The position numbers were made by a program, and so were the translations under genes. DNA of 64,000 bases from Hymenobacter translucens (lineage in GTDB: Bacteria > Bacteroidota > Bacteroidia > Cytophagales > Hymenobacteraceae), in the NCBI RefSeq assembly GCF_020685205.1, contig NZ_JAJERB010000002.1, positions 248,001-312,000 on the forward strand, given 5' to 3'. Under the pieces are notes generated by a model. That model made no database searches. It had not been told where the DNA came from and worked only from the letters and a program-made list of their open reading frames with translations. Positions 24,658-32,632 of this stretch are shown here, one piece after another (the first letter of the stretch is position 1; the number at the start of each line of letters is the position of its first letter).

Positions 24658-25389
24658 ATGATTCTGAGAGCCGAACACCTTTTCAAGAAATACAAGGCCC
24701 GTACCGTGGTCAACAACATGAGTGTGACGGTGGAGCAGGGCGAAATCGTGGGGCTGCTGGGCCCTAACGGAGCCGGCAAAACCACCTGCTTCTACATGAT
24801 TGTGGGCATGGTAAAGCCCAACGAAGGTCACATCTTCCTCGACGACGAGGACATCACCAAGCTCCCCATGTTCCGGCGGGCCCAGCGGGGCGTGGGCTAC
24901 CTGGCCCAGGAAGCCTCGGTGTTCCGCGACCTGACGGTGGAGGAAAACATCATGGCCGTGCTCGAAATGACCAAGCTCTCCAAGCAGGCCCAGCGCGACA
25001 AGGTCGAGGAGCTGCTCAACGAGTTCAGCCTGACGCACGTGCGCAAAAACCTGGGCCGGGTGCTGAGCGGGGGCGAACGGCGGCGCACCGAAATTGCCCG
25101 CGCCCTGGCCGTAGACCCCAAGTTCGTGCTGCTCGACGAGCCATTCGCGGGCGTCGACCCCATTGCCACCGAGGAAATTCAGGGCATCGTGGCCAAGCTC
25201 AAGAACAAGAACATCGGCATTCTCATCACCGACCACGACGTGAACTCCACGCTCAGCATCGTGGACCGGGCCTACCTCTTGTTCGAAGGCAAGCTGCTGA
25301 AGGCCGGTACCGCCGAGGAGCTGGCCGCCGACGAAACCGTGCGCCGGGTGTACCTGGGCAAAAATTTCGAGCTGAAGCGCAACGTCTGA
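24658..25389 (+). CDS. lptB: LPS export ABC transporter ATP-binding protein LptB
   Basis: Cytoplasmic ATPase that powers lipopolysaccharide extraction with LptF and LptG. 243 residues from the ATG at 24658. Walker A GPNGAGKTT (about 35-43), Q-loop LAQEASVFRDLTVEEN, signature LSGGERRRTEIARAL, Walker B FVLLDEPFAGVDP, and switch TDHDV are all intact; GERRR in the signature is diagnostic for LptB over other ABC ATPases. LptF/G are not in this window. The gene stands apart from lptC (15.7 kb). Confidence 0.95.
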   Translation: MILRAEHLFKKYKARTVVNNMSVTVEQGEIVGLLGPNGAGKTTCFYMIVGMVKPNEGHIFLDDEDITKLPMFRRAQRGVGYLAQEASVFRDLTVEENIMAVLEMTKLSKQAQRDKVEELLNEFSLTHVRKNLGRVLSGGERRRTEIARALAVDPKFVLLDEPFAGVDPIATEEIQGIVAKLKNKNIGILITDHDVNSTLSIVDRAYLLFEGKLLKAGTAEELAADETVRRVYLGKNFELKRNV

Positions 25390-25465
25390 GGGCGCCCGCG
25401 CGCCGGCCGGCCGCGTATAGGCCGCCAGCCGCCACGGCTGCTATCTGGCTACCATTTCCACCCGT

Positions 25466-27013
25466 ATGATTAGTGAGCTACTGACCTGGGCCGTCCAGCG
25501 CCGACTGGCCAAGATTGACTTCATCCGTCAGCACCCGCACGAGGCCCAGCGCGCCGTGCTCCAGAGCCTGCTGACTACTGCCCGCAGTACGGAGTGGGGG
25601 CAGCGCTTCGGGTTTTCGGATAATCCCGGAGGAGCGGAGTTTGCCCGCCGCGTACCGGTCAGCACCTACGAGCAGCTGTACCCGCACCTGGAGCGGGTGC
25701 TGCAGGGCGAGGCCGACGTGCTCTGGCCCGGCCGCGTTACCTGGTTTGCCAAGTCCAGCGGCACCACCAACGCCCGCAGCAAATACATTCCCGTTACCCG
25801 CGAGTCGCTGGAAGACGGGCACTACCGCGCCGGGCGCGACATGACGGCCCTGGCCACGCTTTTTTATCCGGAGGCCGAGCTGCTGGGCGGCAAAACCCTG
25901 TCCCTGGGTGGCACCCACGGCCCCAACCCCTTTCGCCCCGACGACACCAGCTCCCGGGCCGGCGACGTATCGGCCGTGCTGATGCAGAACCTGCCCACCT
26001 GGGCCGAGTACCTGCGTACGCCCCCGCTGGAGCTGGCGTTGCTGGACGAGTGGGAGGAAAAGATTGAGCGGATTGCGCGCCACGTACTGCACGCCCACGT
26101 CACAACCCTGGCCGGGGTGCCCACCTGGATGATCGTGCTGCTACGCCGCGTTACGGAGCTGGCCGGAGCCACGAACATCACGGAGGTGTGGCCCGACCTG
26201 CGCCTGTTTCTGCACGGGGCGGTGGCCTTCGGACCATACCGGGACCTGTTCCGCCAGCTGATTCCGGATGCGCGGATGCACTACCTCGAGGTCTATAATG
26301 CCTCGGAAGGCTACCTCGCCCTGCAGGACCAGCCCGACTCCGAGGACCTGCTGCTGCTGCTCGACCACGGCATCTACTACGAGTTTATTCCCGCCGAGGC
26401 GTTTGACGACGAGCACCCGCGCACGCTGCGGCTGGACGAGGTCGAGCTGGGCAAGAACTACGCCCTGGTCATCAGCACCAACGCCGGCCTGTGGCGCTAT
26501 AAGATTGGGGATACCGTGCGCTTTACCTCCCTGGGCCCGTACCGCATCCGCATTACCGGTCGCACGAAGCACTTTCTGAATGCTTTTGGCGAAGAGGTCG
26601 TAATCGAAAATGCCGATGCGGCCATTGCCGCCGCCTGCCAGGCCACCGGCACCACCGTCCTCGACTTCACCGCCGCGCCCATCTATTTCAACGCGGCCGA
26701 TACCTCCCGGGGCGGGCACGAGTGGGTGATTGAGTTTACGCGCCCCCCGCAGGATGCCAGCCACTTCGGGGCCGTCCTCGACCAGACGCTGCGGCAGCTC
26801 AACTCTGATTACGACGCTAAGCGCCACCGCGACCTGGCCCTGGCCCCGCCGGTAGTCACCGTTGCTCCTCCCGGCACGTTTGAGCGGTGGCTGGCGCGGC
26901 GCGGTAAGCTGGGCGGGCAGCACAAAGTGCCGCGCCTAAGCAATTCGCGCGAGGTTCTGGAGGAAGTGCTGCGCGAGATAAACCCTAGGGGAGGTGGTAA
27001 CGCCGAGGAGTAG
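25466..27013 (+). CDS. GH3-family acyl-adenylating enzyme
   Basis: 515 residues. Named after plant GH3 auxin-conjugating enzymes, which adenylate a carboxylic acid and pass it to an amine. Motifs seen: VTWFAKSSGTTNARSKYIPVT (the P-loop-like SSGTT ATP motif) near residue 90, VYNASEGYLALQ near 275, and RITGRTKHFLNAFGEEV near 365. These match the three adenylation motifs. Bacterial members are common in Bacteroidota but their substrate is not known. No neighbour suggests one. A small membrane-protein gene follows. Confidence 0.88.
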   Translation: MISELLTWAVQRRLAKIDFIRQHPHEAQRAVLQSLLTTARSTEWGQRFGFSDNPGGAEFARRVPVSTYEQLYPHLERVLQGEADVLWPGRVTWFAKSSGTTNARSKYIPVTRESLEDGHYRAGRDMTALATLFYPEAELLGGKTLSLGGTHGPNPFRPDDTSSRAGDVSAVLMQNLPTWAEYLRTPPLELALLDEWEEKIERIARHVLHAHVTTLAGVPTWMIVLLRRVTELAGATNITEVWPDLRLFLHGAVAFGPYRDLFRQLIPDARMHYLEVYNASEGYLALQDQPDSEDLLLLLDHGIYYEFIPAEAFDDEHPRTLRLDEVELGKNYALVISTNAGLWRYKIGDTVRFTSLGPYRIRITGRTKHFLNAFGEEVVIENADAAIAAACQATGTTVLDFTAAPIYFNAADTSRGGHEWVIEFTRPPQDASHFGAVLDQTLRQLNSDYDAKRHRDLALAPPVVTVAPPGTFERWLARRGKLGGQHKVPRLSNSREVLEEVLREINPRGGGNAEE

Positions 27014-27098
27014 GGAGAGCTGCGGAATCCGGGTGAGTGCGACTGGAATTTGGATAAAGCCTTTATATTAGTGGATTGCTTTACCCCAATCCTCTCCC

Positions 27099-27320
27099 GT
27101 GGCCGCCATTGCAAACTCCTCCCAAACACCTGGGGCGTCTCACCGCTCCCGCCGGAAACGCTCTTACAAGAAGCGCACTCATAATAAAATCAGAACGCTG
27201 AAAGAAAAGCTCTCCGGCCTTGGCGTCAAGGCGTTTCTGGTGCTGCTGGTGCTGGCTTTGCTGGCAAGTATTGTCATGATAGCCATTTCCAGCATGCCCG
27301 CCGAGTCGACTCCCTCCTAA
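27099..27320 (+). CDS. Small basic single-span membrane protein
   Basis: 73 residues from a GTG start. The first 35 residues are strongly basic (SRRKRSYKKRTHNKIRTLKE), followed by one membrane span (about 45-65, FLVLLVLALLASIVMIAI) and a short polar end. The positive-inside rule puts the basic part in the cytoplasm. No known family. Located 85 bases after the GH3-like gene and converging with the AIM24-like gene. Confidence 0.62.
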   Translation: MAAIANSSQTPGASHRSRRKRSYKKRTHNKIRTLKEKLSGLGVKAFLVLLVLALLASIVMIAISSMPAESTPS

Positions 27321-27334
27321 GACCTGCCCGGGGC

Positions 27335-28117
27335 TTATTCGTCGAGAACCCCGCCTACCAGCCGGCCCAGTACGCTGCCGCTTTCCTTACTGGCGTTGCC
27401 GCCGGTGGGCGACAGGGCCTGAATCAGCTTTTTCACGGGCATCGACTGCAGCCAGACCCGGCCGGTGCCCTGGAGCGTGGCCAGCAGCAGGCCTTCGCCG
27501 CCGAAGATCATCGACTTGAGGCCCCCGGCCCGCGTAATGTTGAAGCTGATGCCGGGCTCAAAGGCCACCACGCAACCCGTATCCACCCGCAGCAGCTCGT
27601 TGTTCAGCCGCTTCTCTATTACGGTGCCCCCGGCGTGAATAAAGGCCTTGCCGTCGCCGGTAAGCTTTTCCAGGATAAATCCTTCGCCACCGAAAAAGCC
27701 GGCGCCAAGCCGCTGGTTGAAGTGAATGCCAATTTTGGTGCCCAGCGCAGCGGCCAGAAAACCATCCTTCTGCACAATCAGACCCTGGGGCAGGCTGCTC
27801 AGGTCGAGGGCGATGATGGTACCGGGGTAGGGAGCCGAGAAGGCTACGTGGCTTTTCGGCGTATGGCCCCGGTGGGTGAAGTGCGTCATGAACAGCGATT
27901 CTCCCGTAACCAGTCGGGTGCCGGCCGAAAACAGCTTGCCCAGAATGCTCTGATTGGCGTCGGAGCCGTCGCCCATCTTGGTTTCAAAGGCAATGCCTTC
28001 CTCCATGTACACCATGGCGCCGGCTTCCGCAATAATTGTCTCGTTGGGATCCAGCTCGATTTCGAGAACCTGAATGTCATTGCCGAGAATACGGTAGTCA
28101 ACGTCGTGGGAGCGCAT
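27335..28117 (-). CDS. AIM24/TIGR00266 family protein
   Basis: 260 residues of beta-rich sequence with repeated Gly-rich turns. Typical pieces are [41 protein letters not shown] and [12 protein letters not shown], then [20 protein letters not shown]. The family is widespread, related to the AIM24 fold, and its biochemical function is unknown. No signal peptide. It ends only 15 bases from the small membrane gene on the other strand. The start at 28117 gives the typical [14 protein letters not shown] opening. Confidence 0.88.
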   Translation of the reverse strand: MRSHDVDYRILGNDIQVLEIELDPNETIIAEAGAMVYMEEGIAFETKMGDGSDANQSILGKLFSAGTRLVTGESLFMTHFTHRGHTPKSHVAFSAPYPGTIIALDLSSLPQGLIVQKDGFLAAALGTKIGIHFNQRLGAGFFGGEGFILEKLTGDGKAFIHAGGTVIEKRLNNELLRVDTGCVVAFEPGISFNITRAGGLKSMIFGGEGLLLATLQGTGRVWLQSMPVKKLIQALSPTGGNASKESGSVLGRLVGGVLDE

Positions 28118-28195
28118 AGCCAGGGAAGGAGGGGTTAGAGGTACAAATACGCCCCAAGTATAGCGAAGCCCGGATAATCTGCGGGCGTATGCTCA

Positions 28196-28229
28196 AAGAA
28201 AAACGCCCGTCTGGGGCCAGACGGGCGTT
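28196..28229 (-). terminator. Terminator of the acidic-tail gene
   Basis: ACGCCCGTCTG/CAGACGGGCGT with a GGCC loop and TTTTTC on the minus strand. Confidence 0.85.
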
Positions 28230-28251
28230 CATCAATCGGTAGGCGAAGGTG

Positions 28252-28635
28252 CTACTCGTCCTCCTTGGGCAGCTCGGCGGTGGTGTCGGCCGCCTCAGCG
28301 GCCGGGTCCGGGTCGCCGGCCTTGCTTTTCTTTTTGGCTTCCCGGCTGGTGCGGCGCATGAATTCCTCATCCGTCTCCTCAGGCTCAGGGGCACCTTCCT
28401 CCAGCGGAAACTCCTCTTCCTCCTCGGGCTTTTCCCCGAACTGACCGTCGCGGTTCACCAGCTTCTTGTCGCGCACGTGGCGGTTCAGGAAGTGGTTGAT
28501 ATCCTCAATGGAGTACGTGGAGGTGATTTCGCCCAGCGGGTTCACCTTGATTTCGAAGCCTTCGAGCTCCTTGTGCACCCGGGCTTTCTTTTCCGGGTCG
28601 GCGGTCTTCTTCTTATTGACGGGTTTCTTGGCCAT
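28252..28635 (-). CDS. Charged protein with acidic tail, unknown function
   Basis: 127 residues. Basic at the N-terminus (AKKPVNKKKTADPEKKARVH), a short ordered-looking centre (LEGFEIKVNPLGEITSTYSI, then EDINHFLNRHVRDKKLVNRD), and a Glu/Pro/Asp-rich second half. No membrane segment or signal. I do not recognise the family, though such a core seems conserved in Cytophagales. It lies between gltX and the AIM24-like gene, on its own transcript, with a terminator. Confidence 0.68.
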   Translation of the reverse strand: MAKKPVNKKKTADPEKKARVHKELEGFEIKVNPLGEITSTYSIEDINHFLNRHVRDKKLVNRDGQFGEKPEEEEEFPLEEGAPEPEETDEEFMRRTSREAKKKSKAGDPDPAAEAADTTAELPKEDE

Positions 28636-28764
28636 AACCTGCTGCGTTCGGGGAAAGTGATGCTGAACGACCCTGCTGCTCCGAGGACGCTCCGTAGAAA
28701 GCAGATACGAAGCGGCTGACCGAGTGGATGCCTGTTTTTTAGCCGCGGCTGGCTGCCTGCCTGA

Positions 28765-28804
28765 AAAGCAAAGCCCCCACCCCCGGATACGGAAGCGGGG
28801 GCTT
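28765..28804 (-). terminator. Terminator of gltX
   Basis: AAGCCCCC/GGGGGCTT with an inner CCCG/CGGG-like pairing; the minus strand continues GCTTTTC. Confidence 0.75.
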
Positions 28805-28829
28805 GCTCATAAAGCAGCAGAAACCAGGG

Positions 28830-30386
28830 CTAGGCGGCCGTGTAGCTATTCAGCTGTTCCAGGGCCACGTTGATGCGCTCAGCGGTTTCCTGCACGCCCA
28901 GAATGCTCATAATGGCCATCAGGTCGGGGCCGGCGGCCGCTCCGGTAACAGCTACGCGCAATGCCTGCAGTACCTGGCCCAGCTTCATGCCCAGCCCTTC
29001 CACTACCTGCGTCAGCAGGGCCTTGATGGCGTCGGGAGAGGTGTCGGTAGCGGCGGGCAGCTGCTGGGCAAAAGCGGCCAGGGCCCCGGCTACCTGGGCG
29101 TTCCACTTCTTGCTGACCACCTGCTCGTCGTAGGAGCCGGGGCGCTGGAAGAACAGCTGGGCCTCCCGGGCCAGGTCGGCCGGGAAGGTGGCCCGCTCTT
29201 TCACCAGAGCCGCAATCTGCTCGGCTTTCTCTGTCGATACATCCGTCTGCCCCTGGGCCTGCAGCGACTCCAGCAGGTAGCCGGCCAGCTCGCCGTCGGG
29301 CTTGGCCCGCAGGTACTGCTCGTTGTACCAGCGTACCTTGTTCTGGTCGAACCGGGCCGGGGACTTGCTGACCCGCTCGATGCTGAACTCCTGAATCAGC
29401 TCATCCATCGAGAACAGCTCCTGCTGGGAGCCGGGGTTCCAGCCCAGGAAAGCGAGGAAGTTGATGAACGCGTCGGGCAGGTAGCCACTTTCGCGGTAGC
29501 CGCTGCTGACGGTGGGCTCCCCGGTTTCGGCGTCGGTGCCGTGCCATTCCAGCGGAAATACGGGGAAGCCGAGCCGGTCGCCGTCGCGCTTGCTGAGCTT
29601 GCCCGTGCCGTCGGGCTTGAGCAGCAGGGGCAGGTGGGCAAACTGCGGCATGGTGCTTTCCCAGCCGAAGTAACGGTACAGCAGCACGTGCAGCGGAGCT
29701 GAGGGCAGCCACTCTTCACCCCGGATAACGTGGGTGATTTCCATCAGGTGGTCGTCCACGATGTTGGCCAGGTGGTAGGTCGGCATGCCGTCCGACTTCA
29801 TCAGCACCTTGTCGTCGATGCTGGAGCTGTGCACGACCACCCAGCCCCGGATCATGTCGTTGAAGCGCACTTCCTCTTTGCGGGGCACCTTCAGGCGAAT
29901 GACGTACGCCGTACCGGCGTCGAGCAGCTGCTTTACCTCATCCTCGGGCAGGGTGAGGGAGTTGCGCATCTGGGCGCGGGTAATGGCGTTGTACTGGGGG
30001 TTGGGCACCTTGGCGGCGGTGAGGCGGGCGCGCATGGCATCCAGCTCCTCAGGCGTGTCGAAGGCGTAGTAGGCATGGCCGCTTTCTACCAGCTGCAGGG
30101 CGTACTGCATGTACATGGGCTTCCGCTCACTCTGCCGGTAAGGGGCGTGGGGGCCTTCGTTCCAGGGACTTTCGTCCAGCACGATGCCGCACCACTCCAG
30201 GCTCTGGCGGATATAGTCCTCGGCGCCGGGCACGAAGCGGTTCTGGTCGGTGTCCTCAATGCGCAGCAGCATCTTACCGCCCATCTTGCGGGCAAACAGG
30301 TAGTTATACAGCGCAGTGCGCACGCCGCCAATGTGCAGCGGCCCTGTGGGGCTAGGCGCAAAGCGCACCCGTACTTCTCTTTCCAT
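28830..30386 (-). CDS. gltX: Glutamate--tRNA ligase
   Basis: Charges tRNA-Glu in the cytoplasm. 518 residues, class I. HIGH-like motif PSPTGPLHIGGVRTALYNY (HIGG at 18-21) and KMSKS-like motif GTGKLSKRDGDRLG near residue 260. The anticodon-binding domain fills the C-terminal third. It seems complete and conserved. A TACCTTTG box at 30431-30438 (minus) lies 45 bases upstream and a terminator follows. Confidence 0.96.
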   Translation of the reverse strand: MEREVRVRFAPSPTGPLHIGGVRTALYNYLFARKMGGKMLLRIEDTDQNRFVPGAEDYIRQSLEWCGIVLDESPWNEGPHAPYRQSERKPMYMQYALQLVESGHAYYAFDTPEELDAMRARLTAAKVPNPQYNAITRAQMRNSLTLPEDEVKQLLDAGTAYVIRLKVPRKEEVRFNDMIRGWVVVHSSSIDDKVLMKSDGMPTYHLANIVDDHLMEITHVIRGEEWLPSAPLHVLLYRYFGWESTMPQFAHLPLLLKPDGTGKLSKRDGDRLGFPVFPLEWHGTDAETGEPTVSSGYRESGYLPDAFINFLAFLGWNPGSQQELFSMDELIQEFSIERVSKSPARFDQNKVRWYNEQYLRAKPDGELAGYLLESLQAQGQTDVSTEKAEQIAALVKERATFPADLAREAQLFFQRPGSYDEQVVSKKWNAQVAGALAAFAQQLPAATDTSPDAIKALLTQVVEGLGMKLGQVLQALRVAVTGAAAGPDLMAIMSILGVQETAERINVALEQLNSYTAA

Positions 30387-30430
30387 AATACAGTCAGTTC
30401 GCAGCGTTTCAGGATCGAAAAAACGCGCCG

Positions 30431-30438
30431 CAAAGGTA
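30431..30438 (-). promoter_or_regulatory. Candidate -7 box for gltX
   Basis: TACCTTTG on the minus strand, exact to TAnnTTTG; no obvious TTG upstream. Confidence 0.45.
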
Positions 30439-30528
30439 GGTAATTAGGAGGGGAGGGCGAAGTAACCCGCAATATCATCGGAAGCTGGGCAGTGCCCGAC
30501 CAGAATGCTCCCGGTGGGGCATTCCGAC

Positions 30529-31140
30529 CTAGCCGATAACCAACCCGTATTTCATCAGCAGGCCAGGCAGGCCTTCCAAAGAAAACCGGGCCTGCCGAAG
30601 CTCGTTCTGCTCAGGGTCCAGCTCCACCTCCAGGGCCGTGCGCAAGTCGGCGCCATGCAGGCGGGTTTCACTGAAAACGGCCCGTCGCAGCTGGCACTCG
30701 TCAAACACGGCACCGGTCAGGTCAGCGCGGGTGAAGTTGGCTTCCAGCAGCGAACAGCCCACAAACCGGGTATTGGGCATTACCCGCCCCCAGAACGAGG
30801 CGTAGTCGAGCTGGCAGGCTTCGAAATGAACCCCAAACAGCATGTCGCGGCAGGCGTTGAACTGCAGGCCCAGCAGCTTACAGCCCGCAAATGCCACGTT
30901 TTGCAGCGAAACGTTGGCCAGGCTTACGCCCGCCAGGTTGCAGTTTTCAAACCGACACTCGCTAAACAGCCGCCCACTCAGGCCAATCGGGCTGAAGTCG
31001 ATGCCGCTGAAATGGTACTGCTCAAACTCCCGCTGTCCGATCAGGTCGGGCGGCAGGACGCGGGACACCATGTTCTCGGGCGGGAAGTAATCCGGCTTGC
31101 GCAGGGGCTTAGGTGCTTTGCGGGCGGCAGGTCGGTTCAT
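30529..31140 (-). CDS. Pentapeptide-repeat protein (Qnr/MfpA-like fold)
   Basis: 203 residues. From about residue 40 there are tandem A(D/N)LxX-type pentapeptides (FENCNLAGVSLANVSLQNVAF, SLLEANFTRADLTGAVFDE), forming a right-handed beta-helix. In Qnr and MfpA such helices mimic DNA and protect gyrase from quinolones; whether this protein does so cannot be told from sequence. The N-terminal part is basic. The stop codon of the upstream small gene abuts its ATG, so the two are translationally linked. Confidence 0.85.
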   Translation of the reverse strand: MNRPAARKAPKPLRKPDYFPPENMVSRVLPPDLIGQREFEQYHFSGIDFSPIGLSGRLFSECRFENCNLAGVSLANVSLQNVAFAGCKLLGLQFNACRDMLFGVHFEACQLDYASFWGRVMPNTRFVGCSLLEANFTRADLTGAVFDECQLRRAVFSETRLHGADLRTALEVELDPEQNELRQARFSLEGLPGLLMKYGLVIG

Positions 31141-31326
31141 TTAGTCGCGGTTGCGGTAGCGGAGCCAGAGGAGCAGGCCCAGCAGGGTGATGCCGCCCCG
31201 GATCAGCCAGGCCGTAGCAGGGCCCCACTGCTCGATCCAGGTGAGCAGCATGTTTTGCATGCCGACAAACGGCAAAGCCAGGGAAATCAGGCCGAGCAGG
31301 AGCAGGCCAAAGCCGAGTTCTTTCAT
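31141..31326 (-). CDS. Small two-span membrane protein
   Basis: 61 residues with two hydrophobic stretches (3-22, GFGLLLLGLISLALPF, and 41-55, GGITLLGLLLWLRYRN). Its TAA is immediately followed by the ATG of the pentapeptide-repeat gene, so they are likely translated together. No family recognised. Confidence 0.68.
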   Translation of the reverse strand: MKELGFGLLLLGLISLALPFVGMQNMLLTWIEQWGPATAWLIRGGITLLGLLLWLRYRNRD

Positions 31327-31423
31327 TGGAAGGAAGTAGTAAAATGGTGAGTTAGTCGTGAGCAGCCGCGGACTTGGACGGATACAACGGCAAACTCACC
31401 ATTTTACTATATTCCTTTTCCCG

Positions 31424-31810
31424 CTATTCCACGGCAATGCACGAGATTTCCACCTGCACGTCCTTGGGCAGCCGGCTGACCTCCACCGTTTCCCGGGCCG
31501 GGGCGTAGTCCTGGGGAAAGTAGCTGCCGTAGATTTCGTTGATCAGGCCGAAGTTGCCAAGGTCCTTGACAAAGATGCTGCACTTCACTACGTGGCGCAG
31601 CGTGAGGCCCGTGGCGGCCAGCACCGCCTGCAGGTTGAGCATCACCTGATGGGTTTCGGCGGCTACGTCGCCTCCACCCACAATCTGCCCGGAGGTGGCG
31701 TCCAGGGCAATCTGGCCGGAAACGTACACGGTAGTACCGGCTTTGATGGCCTGGCTGTAGGGGCCGATGGGAGCAGGAGCCTGCTCGGATAAGATGATGT
31801 GGTGGGCCAT
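31424..31810 (-). CDS. ridA: RidA family enamine/imine deaminase
   Basis: 128 residues from the ATG at 31810. Hydrolyses reactive 2-aminoacrylate-type enamines generated by PLP enzymes. The YjgF/RidA core is complete: SEQAPAPIGPYSQAIKAG, LRHVVKCSIFVKDLGNF, and the RETVEVSRLPKDVQVEISC segment with the catalytic Arg. A forward frame further upstream is a shadow of the neighbour. Candidate box TACTTTTG on the minus strand at 31855-31862. Confidence 0.93.
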   Translation of the reverse strand: MAHHIILSEQAPAPIGPYSQAIKAGTTVYVSGQIALDATSGQIVGGGDVAAETHQVMLNLQAVLAATGLTLRHVVKCSIFVKDLGNFGLINEIYGSYFPQDYAPARETVEVSRLPKDVQVEISCIAVE

Positions 31811-31873
31811 AGGGTCAAAAACGAGGGAAAAGGATGGGAAACGTATCTTTAGGCCAAAAGTAAGCGGAAAACC

Positions 31874-32539
31874 ATGCACCTTTTCATTGTCGAAGGCGAC
31901 CATATCAAAGCCGAGCTGCGCCGGAAGTTTGGCGACGCGCACACCTACGACTTCTGCCCCGCCGGCGCCCCCGACCTTACCGTGCGGCTCGGCGCCGCCG
32001 ACGTGGCCTTCGACCTGCGCCCCTGGCCCGAGCTGCACTACGAGCGGCCCCGGCAGCCCCTGTTCTACGATACCAGCCGCCGCTCCCTGGCCCAGCTGCT
32101 GTCCAACGAGGAGCCACCCCTGGGCCCGGTTTTCGGCCTCTGCGTTCTGCCTACCCTGCTCGACCGTTCCCTGCTGGAAATAAGCCTGCACAACCCTGCC
32201 GATGCCCCTGAGCTGGCTTCCCTGTGCGCCGCCCTGGGCTCCGACTACCGCGTGGTAGCCGACCGCGTGGGACTGGTGACGCCCCGGGTTATCGGCATGA
32301 TTATCAACGAGGCCTGCTTTACCCTGCAGGAAGGCACCGCCAGCATCCGCGACATCGACCTGGGCATGCAGCTGGGTACCAACTACCCGCGCGGGCCATT
32401 TGCCTGGGCCAACGCCATCGGGGTAGCCCGGGTGTACGAAACCCTCGCCGCCGTGTACGAGGATACCCGGGATGAGCGGTATAAGGTCTGCCCCTTGCTG
32501 AAAACCATGTACCTGCGGGGCGAGCCGTTTGCCCTGTAA
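31874..32539 (+). CDS. 3-hydroxyacyl-CoA dehydrogenase C-domain protein lacking a Rossmann motif
   Basis: 221 residues. The C-terminal ~95 residues match the 3HCDH C-terminal domain: VGLVTPRVIGMIINEACFTL, then SIRDIDLGMQLGTNYPRGPF and FAWANAIG. The N-terminal part is of the right size for a truncated NAD domain, but no GxGxxG is present and only fragments such as LLSNEEPPLG recall the NAD-binding region. It may not be a dehydrogenase any more. Similar truncated genes exist in Bacteroidota as I recall. It diverges from ridA. Confidence 0.78.
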   Translation: MHLFIVEGDHIKAELRRKFGDAHTYDFCPAGAPDLTVRLGAADVAFDLRPWPELHYERPRQPLFYDTSRRSLAQLLSNEEPPLGPVFGLCVLPTLLDRSLLEISLHNPADAPELASLCAALGSDYRVVADRVGLVTPRVIGMIINEACFTLQEGTASIRDIDLGMQLGTNYPRGPFAWANAIGVARVYETLAAVYEDTRDERYKVCPLLKTMYLRGEPFAL

Positions 32540-32540
32540 A

Positions 32541-32618
32541 AGCTGTTAGCCACTCGCTGATAGCCGTTAGCCCATCGTGCAGACGAAGCTAACGGCTATC
32601 AGCGAGTGGCTAACAGCT
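32541..32618. repeat. Perfect 31-bp inverted repeat between convergent genes
   Basis: Left arm 32541-32571 and right arm 32588-32618 are exact reverse complements, with a 16-base spacer. The arms contain the words GTTAGC, CACTCGC and GATAGC. It begins one base after the stop codon of the 3HCDH-like gene and ends 14 bases before glmS stops. A T-poor exit makes it an unusual terminator; it may be a dispersed palindromic element, which could also end both transcripts. Confidence 0.8.
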
Positions 32619-32632
32619 AAATTAAAAACGGA

